Shown here: in pieces, positions 10,135-20,276 of the stretch
Layout of the letters: the number at the start of each line of letters is the position of its first letter
Numbering within the stretch: the stretch's first letter is position 1
Assembly (NCBI RefSeq): GCF_001580535.1
Contig: NZ_LHZA01000156.1
Span: 62,001-126,000 of the forward strand
Length of the DNA: 64,000 nt
Direction of reading: 5' to 3'
Source: Acetobacter cerevisiae
Lineage (GTDB): Bacteria > Pseudomonadota > Alphaproteobacteria > Acetobacterales > Acetobacteraceae
Notes under the pieces: generated by a model
Told to the model about the DNA's origin: nothing
Database searches by the model: none
The model's input: only the letters and a program-made list of their open reading frames with translations
Made by a program: the position numbers and the translations under genes

Positions 10135-10959
10135 TCACGCTCCCCCACATGCGGGCAGCGGTATGTCCAGCGCAGCACATAGCCTGCTCAGACCGGCCGC
10201 GGACTGTCTGACCGATGCACCATCAAACGCCTTCACCTGTCGCACACTCAGACTGTTAATCAGGTAAAGTCCCTCTGCGGCCTTCAGTCGCGCCAGAGAG
10301 AGAGACTCTTCCCGCAACAGCCCCGCTTGCAACAGCACGGCCCGCGCAACTCCGGGCAATGCCCCCTCCCCCACCGAAGGCGTAAAAAACTCGCCCCCCT
10401 CCTGAATCACCACCGTGCTGATGGGGGTTTCTGCCACCCTCCCCCTCACGTTCAGCAACAAGGCTTCATCACACCCAGCCCGCATGGCCTCCTGCCGGGC
10501 CAGAATATTAGGCAGGTAATTCAGGCTTTTCAGACGATTTAAGGGGGATAACTCATCACGCCGAATGGTTTGGCTTGTCATGAGGGAGACCGATGACACC
10601 GTTGCCTGCCCTGCCGTAGCCGTCATAAAAACGGTAGGCTCTCCCTGCTGTAGCGGCAAAAGCCCTCTCGGAGCCACACCCCGTGTGACTGTCAGACGGG
10701 CAGAGCCGTTTTGCACATCCGTTGCCTGCAAAAGCGCCTGCGCGGCCTGCGCCACTGTCGCCGCATCAGGAACTGCCAACCCAAGCACCGCTCCCCCATG
10801 CTGCAAACGCTGCATATGCAAATCCAGATGGCGCACACGTCCATTTTGCACACGGAGCGTTTCAAACAGGCCATCCCCCAGCGTCAGCCCCCGATCCGTC
10901 AGACTAACATGCGCCTGTGCAGCCTCACACAGATGCCCATTCAGCCAGACCAGACTCAT
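10135..10959 (-). CDS. pabC: Aminodeoxychorismate lyase (class IV aminotransferase fold)
   Basis: PLP enzyme that releases pyruvate from 4-amino-4-deoxychorismate to give p-aminobenzoate for folate. The fold-type IV pattern is visible: LTDRGLTLGDGLFETLRVQNG at the N-terminus, the PLP lysine in LNRLKSLNYLPN, and DEALLLNVRGRVAET. Its start overlaps the end of pabB by four bases (ATGA), which implies coupled translation and supports PabC rather than a branched-chain or D-amino-acid aminotransferase. Confidence 0.87.
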   Translation of the reverse strand: MSLVWLNGHLCEAAQAHVSLTDRGLTLGDGLFETLRVQNGRVRHLDLHMQRLQHGGAVLGLAVPDAATVAQAAQALLQATDVQNGSARLTVTRGVAPRGLLPLQQGEPTVFMTATAGQATVSSVSLMTSQTIRRDELSPLNRLKSLNYLPNILARQEAMRAGCDEALLLNVRGRVAETPISTVVIQEGGEFFTPSVGEGALPGVARAVLLQAGLLREESLSLARLKAAEGLYLINSLSVRQVKAFDGASVRQSAAGLSRLCAALDIPLPACGGA

Positions 10960-12371
10960 GCCTCATCTCCAAAAAGTGCCCGGAAAGGAGCCACTTTCAG
11001 GCGCATTTCTTCATATTCCTTTTGAGCGTCAGAGAGAATGGTAATCCCCCCACCTGCGGCCAGTGTCAGAGAGTCCGTTCTCCGGACAAGGGTTCGAATA
11101 ATCACGGAACTTTCCAAACGACCATCTACCCCGACACAGAGCACGCTCCCGCAATAAGCCCCACGCGGAGAGGCTTCCAGTTCTTCAATAATTTCCATAG
11201 CCCGATGCTTGGGGGCGCCCGTCACAGAGCCGGGTGGCAGGGTAGCACGCAGCAGGTCAAACACATCCCGCCCGGCCTCCAGTTCTCCCCGCACTTCAGA
11301 CACCAGATGATGCACATGGGCAAAGCGTTCCACCCTGAGAAATTCCGGCACGCTCATGCTCCCAACCCGCGCCACACGGCCGATATCATGCCGCATGAGG
11401 TCCACAATCATCAGGTTTTCAGCCCGTTCCTTGTCATCTGCGCTCAAACTAGCCGCAAAAACGTCATCCTCTTCCGGCGTCTGCCCGCGCGGGGCTGTAC
11501 CCTTGATGGGCCGGGATGTCACAACGCCCTGCGCGTCACACTGCAAAAACCGCTCCGGTGACGTGGAATGTAACGCGTATCCCGCCCCGCAGGACAAATA
11601 CGCGCCAAAGGGGGCCGGAGCCTTCTGACGCAGAGCCAGATACAACGCCGTATTTGAAAATTCTTTTGGGAACGCAGAAAAATAGCGCCCCGTGATATTC
11701 ACCTGAAAAATATCCCCGGCGGCGATATATGCTTTAGCGCGCTCTATGGCCTCGCAATACGATGCGCGGGACTGATCGAGACGAAACTGCACCCGAGGCA
11801 CATCTGGCAAATCAACCGAGCCTTCAGGCACAGCCTCCCATGCCGCGACATGCGCCGTAACCTGCTGGTCCCCAGCGGTATCCTGATCCCCCTCCGACAC
11901 AACGCCCGTAATAAACGCACGTTTTGAAAGACGATCCCACACAAAGGCATGATCGTAAAAACCGGAAGCCCAGTCCGGCTCATCCTGCGCAGAGTGACGG
12001 GGCGAAATATGTTCCAGCTGCTGCCCAAGACCGTATCCTGCAAACCCGATCCATCCACCGTAAAATGGCAGTTCCGGCATCTCCTCCGGCTCATCTGCAC
12101 GAACCACAGCAGACGGCATGGCCTGCCGTAGCCGGGCAAACAACGCATCTGGCGTAAAGGGAACAGGCGGTTCGGCATTCTGAAAAATTTGCCTATCCTG
12201 CACCACAAGACTCTGACGCGGCGTTCGGCAAAAAATCTGCCAGCGACTGCGGCCTTCTACCGGTCCGCCACTATCCAGAAACGCACACCACGGCGCATCT
12301 CCCCATGCTGCAAACACAGCCTCTGGCTCACGCCAGGCCAGTTCCTTTACCCAGACCCGTGCCGTGACCAT
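10956..12371 (-). CDS. pabB: Aminodeoxychorismate synthase component I
   Basis: Chorismate-binding enzyme that makes 4-amino-4-deoxychorismate with the PabA glutaminase. The C-terminal two thirds hold the chorismate-binding domain with YIAAGDIFQVNITGR, the SPERFL segment, GTAPRG and LMIVDLMRHDIGRVA, and the ending AGGGITILSDAQKEYEE. The N-terminal part, about 170 residues, is the usual less conserved domain. No glutaminase gene is in the window. It is 13 bases downstream of dnaE and overlaps pabC, so dnaE-pabB-pabC are probably cotranscribed. Confidence 0.9.
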   Translation of the reverse strand: MVTARVWVKELAWREPEAVFAAWGDAPWCAFLDSGGPVEGRSRWQIFCRTPRQSLVVQDRQIFQNAEPPVPFTPDALFARLRQAMPSAVVRADEPEEMPELPFYGGWIGFAGYGLGQQLEHISPRHSAQDEPDWASGFYDHAFVWDRLSKRAFITGVVSEGDQDTAGDQQVTAHVAAWEAVPEGSVDLPDVPRVQFRLDQSRASYCEAIERAKAYIAAGDIFQVNITGRYFSAFPKEFSNTALYLALRQKAPAPFGAYLSCGAGYALHSTSPERFLQCDAQGVVTSRPIKGTAPRGQTPEEDDVFAASLSADDKERAENLMIVDLMRHDIGRVARVGSMSVPEFLRVERFAHVHHLVSEVRGELEAGRDVFDLLRATLPPGSVTGAPKHRAMEIIEELEASPRGAYCGSVLCVGVDGRLESSVIIRTLVRRTDSLTLAAGGGITILSDAQKEYEEMRLKVAPFRALFGDEA

Positions 12372-12384
12372 ATGTTTTGCAACC

Positions 12385-15300
12385 TCAGACCTGTTCTACG
12401 CGGGAAATACCTTCCAGCATTTTGAGCCTTTGCCCCAGAAGCGGTGTAACCCGATACCCACCGCGCAAACGGATTTCCACATCACAGGTTTCTGCAACGC
12501 CCGGCAGCAGGACAATCCGGCTGGAACCACCTTTCTGCTCGGTCAGGATTTCATTCAGGCGCGGCAAGGCACCTTCCTGCTCCACCCATATCCGCAACTC
12601 ACTTTTTGCCTGCGCTGCGGCCTGCTCAAGCTCCACAATATCCGTCGCTGTAATGCGCATTGCCTCGCCTTCCAGCTTCAGGTCCGCCGTTACCAAAACA
12701 GCAGTGCCAGCCGTAAGGCTTTCGCGCACACGGGTCAGAACTTCAGAAAATACGGTCACTTCACAGCCACCGGAGGAGTCTGAAAGCCGGACCCATGCCA
12801 TCTTGTTGCCGGTGCGGGTCGGGCGTTCCTTACGGTCCACCACACAGCCCGCAATGCGCACACGGCCTACCCCGGCTTCCGCCGCTGAGAGCAGACCAGA
12901 ACAGCGCGTCACATCCAGCCGACGCAGCACAGTGCCGTAGGAATCCAGCGGATGGGCCGTCATATGGAAGCCAATCGCTTCGGCTTCCATGGCCAGACGC
13001 TCGAACTCCGGCCAGTCCTGACATTTTGCAAGACGTAGCGGCTCAACATGGCCACCGCCGCCAAACAGGCCAATCTGGCCAGAAGCCGCCTCCTGCGCCT
13101 GACTTTGCGCCCGTCGCAGAATAGTATCAGCCGAGTTAAACGCCAGCGCCCGGTTTTTATCCAGACATTCAAACGCCCCGGCTTTTGCCAGATTTTCCAT
13201 TTGCATGCGATTGATCTGCTTGGGGTCAATCCGCATGGCAAAATCTGCCAGATCCTTGAACGGTTTGTTCCCACGCGTTGCCACAAGGGCTTCCATCGCG
13301 CTGAACCCAACCTTTTTGACGGCTGCCAACGCATAACGAATCCCGTGGGTGCCATCCGGCAACGTCTCGACCGAGAAGTCCGCTTCGGATTTATTCACAT
13401 CCGGCGGCAGAACCTTAATACCCATCCGCTCGGCTTCCTGCCGCAGAGCCGCCAGCTTTTCCGTCCGCTCCCGCGCCAGAGACATACAACCAGCAAGGAA
13501 CGCCACCGGATGATTAGCCTTCATCCACGCTGTCTGATACGAAACTAATGCGTAAGCTGCGGCATGGGATTTATTGAAGCCGTAGTCGGCAAATTTCGCC
13601 ATGAGGTCAAACACCTCAACGGCTTTATCCCGGTCAATCCCGCGCTTGACGGCCCCTTCCGTGAAAATCTCGCGCTGGGTATCCATTTCCGCACGGATTT
13701 TCTTACCCATGGCACGCCGCAGCAAGTCAGCACCGCCGAGGCTGTAGCCCGCCATTTTCTGGGCAATCTGCATCACCTGTTCCTGATAGACCATGATGCC
13801 ATAGGTCTCTTCAAGAATATCGCGGATTTCCTCGTGCGGCGGCTCCCACGCTTCCCCGTGCTTTCTGCGGCAATAATCAGGAATGTTTGCCATCGGGCCG
13901 GGACGATACAGCGCCACAGCCGCAATCAGATCTTCCAGACGGGTGGGACGCATCTGTTTGAGAACATCACGCATCCCGGCGCCTTCAAACTGGAAGACAC
14001 CCGCCGTATCGCCGTTACTGAGCATGTCGTAGGTGGCCGGGTCGTTCAGCGGAATACGGCTGAGATCAACCTCAATCCCCATTTTCTTGAGGAAGCCAAC
14101 GCCCCTTTGCAAAATGGTCAGCGTTGTCAGCCCCAGAAAGTCGAACTTGACCAGCCCCGCCTGCTCAACAAACTTCATGTTGTACTGCGTGACGAGCATG
14201 TCGCTTTTCGGGTCTCGGTAGAGCGGCACCAGCTCTACCAGAGGCCTGTCGCCAATCACCACACCGGCGGCGTGGGTACTGGCATGGCGGAACAGCCCTT
14301 CAATCTGCTGGCCAATTTCCAGCAGGCGGCGCAACGCTTCATCATTGTCGCGCATTTCCTGAAGTTTCGGCTCTCCGGCAATAGCTTCCTTCAGTGTGGT
14401 CGGTTTAGCCGGGTTGTTTGGAATGAGCTCCGCGACCCGGTTAACCATGCCGTACGGCAGACCCAGCACACGCCCCACGTCACGCACCGCAGCACGCGCC
14501 TGCAACTTACCGAAAGTGATAATCTGCGCCACACGATCTGGCCCGTATTCCCGGCGCACATAGGCAATCACCTCATCTCGCCGGTCCTGACAGAAATCGA
14601 TATCAAAGTCAGGCATGGAAACACGTTCGGGGTTTAGAAACCGTTCGAACAGCAGGTTGAAAGGGATCGGGTCGATATCAGTAATGGTCAGCGCCCATGC
14701 CGCCAGAGAGCCTGCGCCCGACCCACGCCCCGGCCCCACCGGAATATCATGCGCCTTCCCCCACTGGATGAAGTCCGCAACGATCATGAAGTAACCGGGG
14801 AACCCCATGCGGGAGATAATATCCAGCTCAAACGTCAGCCGGTCTTTATATTTCTGCCGGGTTTCCTCATCCATGGTCATGCCGGAAAGGCGCTTTTCCA
14901 GCCCTTCCCATGCCATAGCGCGCAGCGTTTCGTCTTCCGTTGCCCCTTCTCGCACTTTTGGGCAAACTGGCAGCAGCGGCTTGCGGGTTTCAACTTTAAT
15001 CGCGCAGCGCCGGGCGATTTCCAGCGTATTGTCACAGGCGTCAGGCAGATCGGCAAACAGAGCGCGCATCATTTCCGGCGGTTTGAACCAATGCTCCGGC
15101 GTCACACGCCAGCGGTCCCGCTCCGCCATGGTCCGACCCTGCGCGATACAGATCAGCGCGTCATGCGCCTCGTACATTTCCGGGCGCGGGAAAAAACATT
15201 CATTGGTCGCCACCAGCGGCAGTCCGAACTCATCCGCCAGCGCCAGCACACCCGGCTCCACCGCTTTTTCCACCGCCAGATTGTGGCGATGCAGCTCGAC

Positions 15301-15804
15301 AATCAGGCGGTCACCAAAGGCTTCCTTCGCCTGCGCCAGCCAGCGTTCGGCTTCGTCCTTCTGTCCATCGGCCAGCATCTGGAAAACCGGGCCACGTGTG
15401 CCACCTGTTAGCAGCAGCAGCCCCTCCGAGCGCTCACACATCACTTCCATGCTGATAACCGGATCAGCCGGGTCGGACTCTCTAAAGCCTGTGGAGGACA
15501 GATATTGCAGGTTGGCCAGCCCCACCTCGTTCTGCGCGAGCATGACAATCGGCTCAGACGGAGAACCTGGCTTGTCGTTGCGTGACGGCAGGCCCAGCTG
15601 ACAGCCAATAATTGGCTGAATGCCGCTCTTGCTGGTGTACTGCGAGAACTCCAGTGCCCCGAAGAGATTGCCCGAATCCGTGATAGCGACGGCGGGCATC
15701 CGCATCTCTTTGGTCAGAGAAACCATCTCCGGCACACGAATGGCCCCCTGGCTCAGGGAGTAAGCGGAATGGACACGGAGATGAACGAAATCGGCGTAAG
15801 ACAT
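12385..15804 (-). CDS. dnaE: DNA polymerase III alpha subunit
   Basis: Replicative polymerase catalytic subunit of the DnaE1 class, about 1139 aa. The N-terminal PHP domain begins FVHLRVHSAYSLSQGAI. The polymerase active-site aspartates are in MPDFDIDFCQDRRDE near residue 400; the helix-hairpin-helix and C-terminal OB-fold (RIAGCVVDRKERPTRTGNKM) follow. The start MSYADF at 15804 matches the usual beginning of the PHP domain; an in-frame ATG at 15840 would add 12 residues. It is divergent from cbiD, whose start is about 90 bases away. Confidence 0.97.
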   Translation of the reverse strand: MSYADFVHLRVHSAYSLSQGAIRVPEMVSLTKEMRMPAVAITDSGNLFGALEFSQYTSKSGIQPIIGCQLGLPSRNDKPGSPSEPIVMLAQNEVGLANLQYLSSTGFRESDPADPVISMEVMCERSEGLLLLTGGTRGPVFQMLADGQKDEAERWLAQAKEAFGDRLIVELHRHNLAVEKAVEPGVLALADEFGLPLVATNECFFPRPEMYEAHDALICIAQGRTMAERDRWRVTPEHWFKPPEMMRALFADLPDACDNTLEIARRCAIKVETRKPLLPVCPKVREGATEDETLRAMAWEGLEKRLSGMTMDEETRQKYKDRLTFELDIISRMGFPGYFMIVADFIQWGKAHDIPVGPGRGSGAGSLAAWALTITDIDPIPFNLLFERFLNPERVSMPDFDIDFCQDRRDEVIAYVRREYGPDRVAQIITFGKLQARAAVRDVGRVLGLPYGMVNRVAELIPNNPAKPTTLKEAIAGEPKLQEMRDNDEALRRLLEIGQQIEGLFRHASTHAAGVVIGDRPLVELVPLYRDPKSDMLVTQYNMKFVEQAGLVKFDFLGLTTLTILQRGVGFLKKMGIEVDLSRIPLNDPATYDMLSNGDTAGVFQFEGAGMRDVLKQMRPTRLEDLIAAVALYRPGPMANIPDYCRRKHGEAWEPPHEEIRDILEETYGIMVYQEQVMQIAQKMAGYSLGGADLLRRAMGKKIRAEMDTQREIFTEGAVKRGIDRDKAVEVFDLMAKFADYGFNKSHAAAYALVSYQTAWMKANHPVAFLAGCMSLARERTEKLAALRQEAERMGIKVLPPDVNKSEADFSVETLPDGTHGIRYALAAVKKVGFSAMEALVATRGNKPFKDLADFAMRIDPKQINRMQMENLAKAGAFECLDKNRALAFNSADTILRRAQSQAQEAASGQIGLFGGGGHVEPLRLAKCQDWPEFERLAMEAEAIGFHMTAHPLDSYGTVLRRLDVTRCSGLLSAAEAGVGRVRIAGCVVDRKERPTRTGNKMAWVRLSDSSGGCEVTVFSEVLTRVRESLTAGTAVLVTADLKLEGEAMRITATDIVELEQAAAQAKSELRIWVEQEGALPRLNEILTEQKGGSSRIVLLPGVAETCDVEIRLRGGYRVTPLLGQRLKMLEGISRVEQV

Positions 15805-15895
15805 ACCCCGTTCTATCACACCCTCCGGGGCCTGCGTCACCTTACAAATGCTTATCTGGATACCGCCCCACGCCCGGATGCTTTACAACCGCCCT

Positions 15896-16990
15896 ATGGA
15901 ACATACGGGAACAGAGCTACGCCGGGGCTGGACCACCGGAAGCTGCGCAACAGCCGCCGCAAAAGCCGCATGGCTGACGCTCCTGGGGCACGAGCCTCCG
16001 GCCAGTGTGACCATTACGCTCCCCGGCGGCCAACGCCCCACCTTTGCCATTTGCCGAACTGGTCTGGACAACGGGCATCCCTTTGCCGAGGTGGTGAAAG
16101 ATGCGGGTGATGACCCGGACATCACCCACGGGGCCGTTATCCGCGCCACGGTTCGCCGCCTGCCTGCGGGTTCCGGCGTGCAGTTTCGGGCTGGCCCGGG
16201 TGTTGGCATGGTCACACGCCCCGGCCTGCCCATTCCCCCCGGTGAGCCAGCCATTAATCCCACCCCGCGCGCCATGATCCGCACAGCCCTGACCGAAGCC
16301 AACGGCGGCACCCTTCCTGACGCAGAGGTCACGCTTTCCATTGAGGATGGGGCCAGACTGGCAGAGCGCACCCTCAACCGCCGCCTCGGCATTACCGGCG
16401 GCCTTTCTGTTCTGGGCACAACCGGCATTGTCGTGCCGTTTTCCTGCGCTGCGTGGATCGACAGTATTCATCGCGGCATTGATGTCGCCCGCGCAGAAGG
16501 CCTGACGCATATTGCAGGCTCTACCGGCAATGTTTCAGAAAAAGCCGTTCAGAAATTCTATGGCTTGCCTGATACAGCGCTGATTGAAATGGGTGATTTT
16601 GTCGGCGGTATGTTGAAATACCTGCGCCGCCACCCCGTACCACGCCTGACCATTGCGGGTGGCATTGCCAAAATGACCAAACTTGGTCAGAGCAAGCTGG
16701 ACCTGCACTCCAAACGCGGACAGGCCGACATGGGCGCACTGGCACAGCTTGCCGCAACAGGGGGCGCCCCTGCACCCATAACAGACGCCATTGCGGCCAG
16801 CCCCACTGTGGCCGAGGCTTTTCTCTTAGCCTCCTCTGCACACATCCCGCTTGGCACGCTCATCGCACAGTCAGCCCAGCACACGGTTCTGGAGACCCTT
16901 GCCCCAGCCCCCTGCGCGGTGGACGTGATGGTGTTTGACCGTTCAGGCCAATGTGTTGGACAGGCCGGCCCTTCCCTGCCCCAAACCTGA
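15896..16990 (+). CDS. cbiD: Cobalt-precorrin-5B (C1)-methyltransferase
   Basis: SAM-dependent methyltransferase acting at C-1 of the corrin ring during cobalamin synthesis. The N-terminal RRGWTTGSCATAAAKAAW motif is the hallmark of CbiD. The central GITGGLSVLGTTGIV and GNVSEKAVQKFYGL segments and the C-terminal MTKLGQSKLDLHSKRGQAD also fit, as does the length of 364 aa. The start at 15896 places the family motif about 11 residues in; in-frame ATGs at 15848 and 15878 are alternatives. It is convergent with cobM with a one-base gap. Its presence with CobG is discussed under findings. Confidence 0.95.
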   Translation: MEHTGTELRRGWTTGSCATAAAKAAWLTLLGHEPPASVTITLPGGQRPTFAICRTGLDNGHPFAEVVKDAGDDPDITHGAVIRATVRRLPAGSGVQFRAGPGVGMVTRPGLPIPPGEPAINPTPRAMIRTALTEANGGTLPDAEVTLSIEDGARLAERTLNRRLGITGGLSVLGTTGIVVPFSCAAWIDSIHRGIDVARAEGLTHIAGSTGNVSEKAVQKFYGLPDTALIEMGDFVGGMLKYLRRHPVPRLTIAGGIAKMTKLGQSKLDLHSKRGQADMGALAQLAATGGAPAPITDAIAASPTVAEAFLLASSAHIPLGTLIAQSAQHTVLETLAPAPCAVDVMVFDRSGQCVGQAGPSLPQT

Positions 16991-16991
16991 T

Positions 16992-17744
16992 TTAGCTCCG
17001 GAAGCGCCGCCGATAATCCGGGTTATACAAAGCGCTTTCCCGAAAGTCTTTTTCCGCCAGAGCAGGTCCCACCAGCACGAGAGCTGTGCGTTCCACCGGG
17101 TTTTGCGCCAGTTCTGCTTCAATCGTGCTCAGTGTGCCGCGCAACACGAGTTGGTCTGGCCATGTCGCCCGCGCCACAATGGCGACAGGGCAATCTGCCC
17201 CGTAAAAAGGCGTCAGTTCCTGCACGATCTTTCCCAGCGCATGAATGGCCAGATGAATAGCCAGCGTCGCACCTGTGGCCGCAAACGCCGCCAGTGTTTC
17301 ACGCTCCGGCATGGCGGATGCCCGGCCCGTCATACGCGTCAGCACAACACTCTGAGCCACACCCGGCATGGTCAATTCCCGCCCCAGAACAGAGGCCGCA
17401 GCCGCAAAGGCGGGTACACCCGGCACCATGCTCCACGGAATCCCCAGCCGGTCCAGCCGACGCGTCTGTTCCGCAACGGCACTGTAAATGGACAAATCGC
17501 CTGAATGCATGCGGGCTACATCGTGCCCTTCCGCATGAGCTTTGGCATATTCCGCTTCAATCTCATCCAGAGAGAGTGGGGCCGTATCCACCAGCCGCGT
17601 GACCTCGGCGCAAAATTTCAGCATATCCGGTGGCACAATGGAGCCTGCATACAGGCACACCGGGCAACGCTCCAGCAGATCGCGCCCCCGGAGCGTTAGC
17701 AAATCCGCAGCCCCGGGGCCGGCCCCAATAAAATAAACCGTCAT
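16992..17744 (-). CDS. cobM: Precorrin-4 C11-methyltransferase
   Basis: Tetrapyrrole methylase fold enzyme that methylates C-11 of precorrin-4. The start is [20 protein letters not shown], with the GAGPGA SAM-binding loop; [16 protein letters not shown] and [14 protein letters not shown] are CobM/CbiF signatures. The start at 17744 is fixed by this motif and by the ATGA overlap with cobE; the frame stays open upstream but codes nothing family-like. It is the third gene of cobL-cobE-cobM. Confidence 0.95.
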   Translation of the reverse strand: MTVYFIGAGPGAADLLTLRGRDLLERCPVCLYAGSIVPPDMLKFCAEVTRLVDTAPLSLDEIEAEYAKAHAEGHDVARMHSGDLSIYSAVAEQTRRLDRLGIPWSMVPGVPAFAAAASVLGRELTMPGVAQSVVLTRMTGRASAMPERETLAAFAATGATLAIHLAIHALGKIVQELTPFYGADCPVAIVARATWPDQLVLRGTLSTIEAELAQNPVERTALVLVGPALAEKDFRESALYNPDYRRRFRS

Positions 17745-18121
17745 TTCGTTTCCTCTCCTTCCGCCACCGCACAGGTTATGCCCGCATGCGCTTGCCGCAG
17801 CACGCGCAACCACGCACCCGGCCCAGCTCCAGCCAGTGCGCAGCCTTCTGCCACAGAGGCAAAACCTGTTTCCTGCAAAGCTCTTTCTGAAACTGTTTGG
17901 CAAATATTCTGCACGCCCCGCAATGCGTCATCCGAAACCCAGAACAGAGGGACGCCAAGCAGCGAGGCCACTTCCTCCGGTAACGCTTCACCGTGCCGAA
18001 AGCCCGGAACTGCCAGATATGTCAAAGCAGTGGCCTTATTCTCTTGCACCACCTGCCGCACAAAAGTCGCTGCCTCGGTCGCGCTGGCCGAGTTGCTCCA
18101 TCCCATCCCGGCCACGCTCAT
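17741..18121 (-). CDS. cobE: Cobalamin biosynthesis protein CobE (CbiG C-terminal domain)
   Basis: Small protein of 126 aa equivalent to the C-terminal domain of CbiG. It begins [20 protein letters not shown]; CbiG/CobE proteins start with a similar G-x-G-x-S pattern. The [14 protein letters not shown] and [11 protein letters not shown] segments fit the family. CobE is required in aerobic cobalamin synthesis but its chemistry is not settled. It overlaps cobL (ATGA at 18118-18121) and cobM (ATGA at 17741-17744), so the three are translationally coupled. Confidence 0.85.
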   Translation of the reverse strand: MSVAGMGWSNSASATEAATFVRQVVQENKATALTYLAVPGFRHGEALPEEVASLLGVPLFWVSDDALRGVQNICQTVSERALQETGFASVAEGCALAGAGPGAWLRVLRQAHAGITCAVAEGEETK

Positions 18122-19344
18122 GAATGATCTTCCGATTTCCACGCAACCCACTGCGTCACACTCATAGCCGGACGAAAACCGTGCATCTGCCCGACCCCTT
18201 CCATGCGAGAGACCGCCAGACGAGTAAGGGTACCGCCCCATTCCTGCACCGCCTGCATCAGCCGTGCTTCTGTTTCCATCACCACGGCATTGACCACAAG
18301 TCGACCGCCGGGTTTGAGCGTCTCCCATGCGCCTTCCAGAACACCAGTCCGACTCCCGCCCCCACCAATGAAAATAGCATCCGGGCGTTCCAGATTTTCA
18401 AACCCCTGTGGCGCACGCGCTTCCACAACCTGCAAATCAGGCACACCCAGATGCAGGGCATTCCGGGCAATCCGTGCAGCCCGTTCCGGCACGGGTTCAA
18501 GCGTGATGGTGCGGCAGGACGGGTCTGCCAGCATCCACTCAATCCCTACAGAGCCAGAGCCGCCCCCCACATCCCACAGCAATTCCCCGGCACGCGGGGC
18601 AAGAGACGAAAGCGTCACCGCACGAATTTCGCGTTTCGTCATCTGCCCGTCATGCTCGAAGCAGGAATCCGGCAGGCCCGAAGTCAGAGAAAGGCTAAAC
18701 GTCCGGCTGTCCGGTACAATCTCCAGCGCCAGAATAGTCAGCCTGCCGGGAGAGACGGGCACACCCTCCCGCGCCGCAAAATCATAACGGCGTTCCTTTG
18801 GTCCACCGAGCGCTTCAAGCGCATGGCAACGCGTGCGGCCAAAGCCTGACTCCGTCAGCCATTCCGCAAGCTGAGCCGGAGACTGCTCATCCGCACACAG
18901 CACCATCAAACGCGCACCGGGCTGCAAAAAGGGCTTCATGCGGTGCATATTGCGCCCACACAAAGACACCACCCGACAGTCCTGCAAGGCCCAACCAAGA
19001 CGCGCGCAGGCCAGAGATATGGAAGAAGGCGCTGGCAGGCACAACATCTCCTCGGACTGCACATGCTTGGCAAGCGTTGCCCCAACGCCGTAGAAAAACG
19101 GATCACCCGACGCCAGAACCACAACGGGCGTACCCCGCCGCGCCAGAATAGCGTCAACTCCTTTTTGAAAAGGTGACGGCCAGACCGCCGTTTCTCCGTG
19201 AATACCCTTTGCCGCCAGTTCCAGGTGCCGCGCGCCTCCCACAACATACGACGCATGAGAGAGCAGTGTGCGGGCAGCAGGACTCAGGCCGTCCAGACCA
19301 TCCTCCCCAATACCGATCAGCGTCAGCCAGACATCAGACATCAC
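18118..19344 (-). CDS. cobL: Precorrin-6Y C5,15-methyltransferase (decarboxylating), CbiE-CbiT fusion
   Basis: Bifunctional methyltransferase acting at C-5 and C-15 with loss of the C-12 acetate carboxyl. The N-terminal half (about 1-200) is the CbiE tetrapyrrole-methylase domain with LIGIGEDGLDGLSPAA and LASGDPFFYGVGATLAKH. The C-terminal half is the CbiT class I methyltransferase with LLWDVGGGSGSVGIEWML. The total of 408 aa equals the usual fused CobL. It is the first gene of cobL-cobE-cobM and is divergent from cobK; the 125-base gap carries an inverted repeat GGTTCCGC/GCGGAACC (19357 and 19408). Confidence 0.95.
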   Translation of the reverse strand: MMSDVWLTLIGIGEDGLDGLSPAARTLLSHASYVVGGARHLELAAKGIHGETAVWPSPFQKGVDAILARRGTPVVVLASGDPFFYGVGATLAKHVQSEEMLCLPAPSSISLACARLGWALQDCRVVSLCGRNMHRMKPFLQPGARLMVLCADEQSPAQLAEWLTESGFGRTRCHALEALGGPKERRYDFAAREGVPVSPGRLTILALEIVPDSRTFSLSLTSGLPDSCFEHDGQMTKREIRAVTLSSLAPRAGELLWDVGGGSGSVGIEWMLADPSCRTITLEPVPERAARIARNALHLGVPDLQVVEARAPQGFENLERPDAIFIGGGGSRTGVLEGAWETLKPGGRLVVNAVVMETEARLMQAVQEWGGTLTRLAVSRMEGVGQMHGFRPAMSVTQWVAWKSEDHS

Positions 19345-19469
19345 ATCTCTCTCCCCGGTTCCGCGCTGGTGCGCATTACGTTCCGCACCTTTCCGAACAC
19401 CCGACTTGCGGAACCTCCGTCCCGATCGTTATGGAAAGACGCATACAGTTCTTCAGGATACAGCACGCC

Positions 19470-20276
19470 ATGCCCTTTTCTGCCGCCTCTGCCCCCGTGC
19501 CTGTGTTGATTCTGGGCGGCACGACGGAAGCCTCCCGCGTATGCCGTCTGCTGGAACATCACCCTGCTTTTACCCCCACCCTCTCGCTGGCTGGCGTGAC
19601 TAAAAATCCGCATCTTCCCAATATCGCTGTCAGGATTGACGGGTTTGGAGGCGTAGAGGGGCTGAAAGACTGGCTGAATCAGCATGCCATTCAGGCGGTG
19701 ATTGACGCCACGCACCCCTTTGCAGCCACTATGAGCCAACATGTGGCCGCAGCGTGCGCGGAACTGGCGCTCCCGGTGCTGCGGCTGGAACGCCCGGCGT
19801 GGTTGCCTACGCCGCAAGACCATTGGTACAGCGTGCCCAACCTGACCGCCGCTGCCAGCCTTCTGGCTGACCCTGCGGGTTTTGGACAGCGCCCCTTGCG
19901 GGTTTTTCTGACAACCGGACGTAAGGAGGTCGCGCCATTTTGCGCTGCCCCGCAACACACCTATCTGCTGCGCTCCATTGATGCCCCAGACCCGGCAAGC
20001 CTGCCCCCGCACACCACATGCCTGTCCGCGCGTGGACCGTTTGATTACGCGGCAGAACTGGCCGTGATGCAGGCGCATCATATTGATATTCTGGTCACTA
20101 AAAATTCTGGTGGAAACGCGACCTTTCCAAAACTGGAAGCGGCCCGCTCCCTGCATTGCCCGGTGATTATGGTCGAGCGCCCGCCACACCCCGCCTGCCC
20201 GCGCGTAGACACGCCTGAAGAGGCTATGGTGTGGCTGCAAACGCATCAGACTGCTTCCACCTTGCGCGACGTATAA
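19470..20276 (+). CDS. cobK: Precorrin-6A reductase
   Basis: NADPH-dependent reductase converting precorrin-6A to precorrin-6B. The N-terminal VPVLILGGTTEASRVCRLL is the family nucleotide-binding start, and AVIDATHPFAATMSQH, PVLRLERPAW and VTKNSGGNATFPKLEAAR are CobK/CbiJ signatures. About 268 aa from this start. The frame is open far upstream, but only the Met at 19470 sits directly before the conserved start. Its last 31 bases overlap the 3' end of cobJ on the opposite strand. Confidence 0.94.
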   Translation: MPFSAASAPVPVLILGGTTEASRVCRLLEHHPAFTPTLSLAGVTKNPHLPNIAVRIDGFGGVEGLKDWLNQHAIQAVIDATHPFAATMSQHVAAACAELALPVLRLERPAWLPTPQDHWYSVPNLTAAASLLADPAGFGQRPLRVFLTTGRKEVAPFCAAPQHTYLLRSIDAPDPASLPPHTTCLSARGPFDYAAELAVMQAHHIDILVTKNSGGNATFPKLEAARSLHCPVIMVERPPHPACPRVDTPEEAMVWLQTHQTASTLRDV

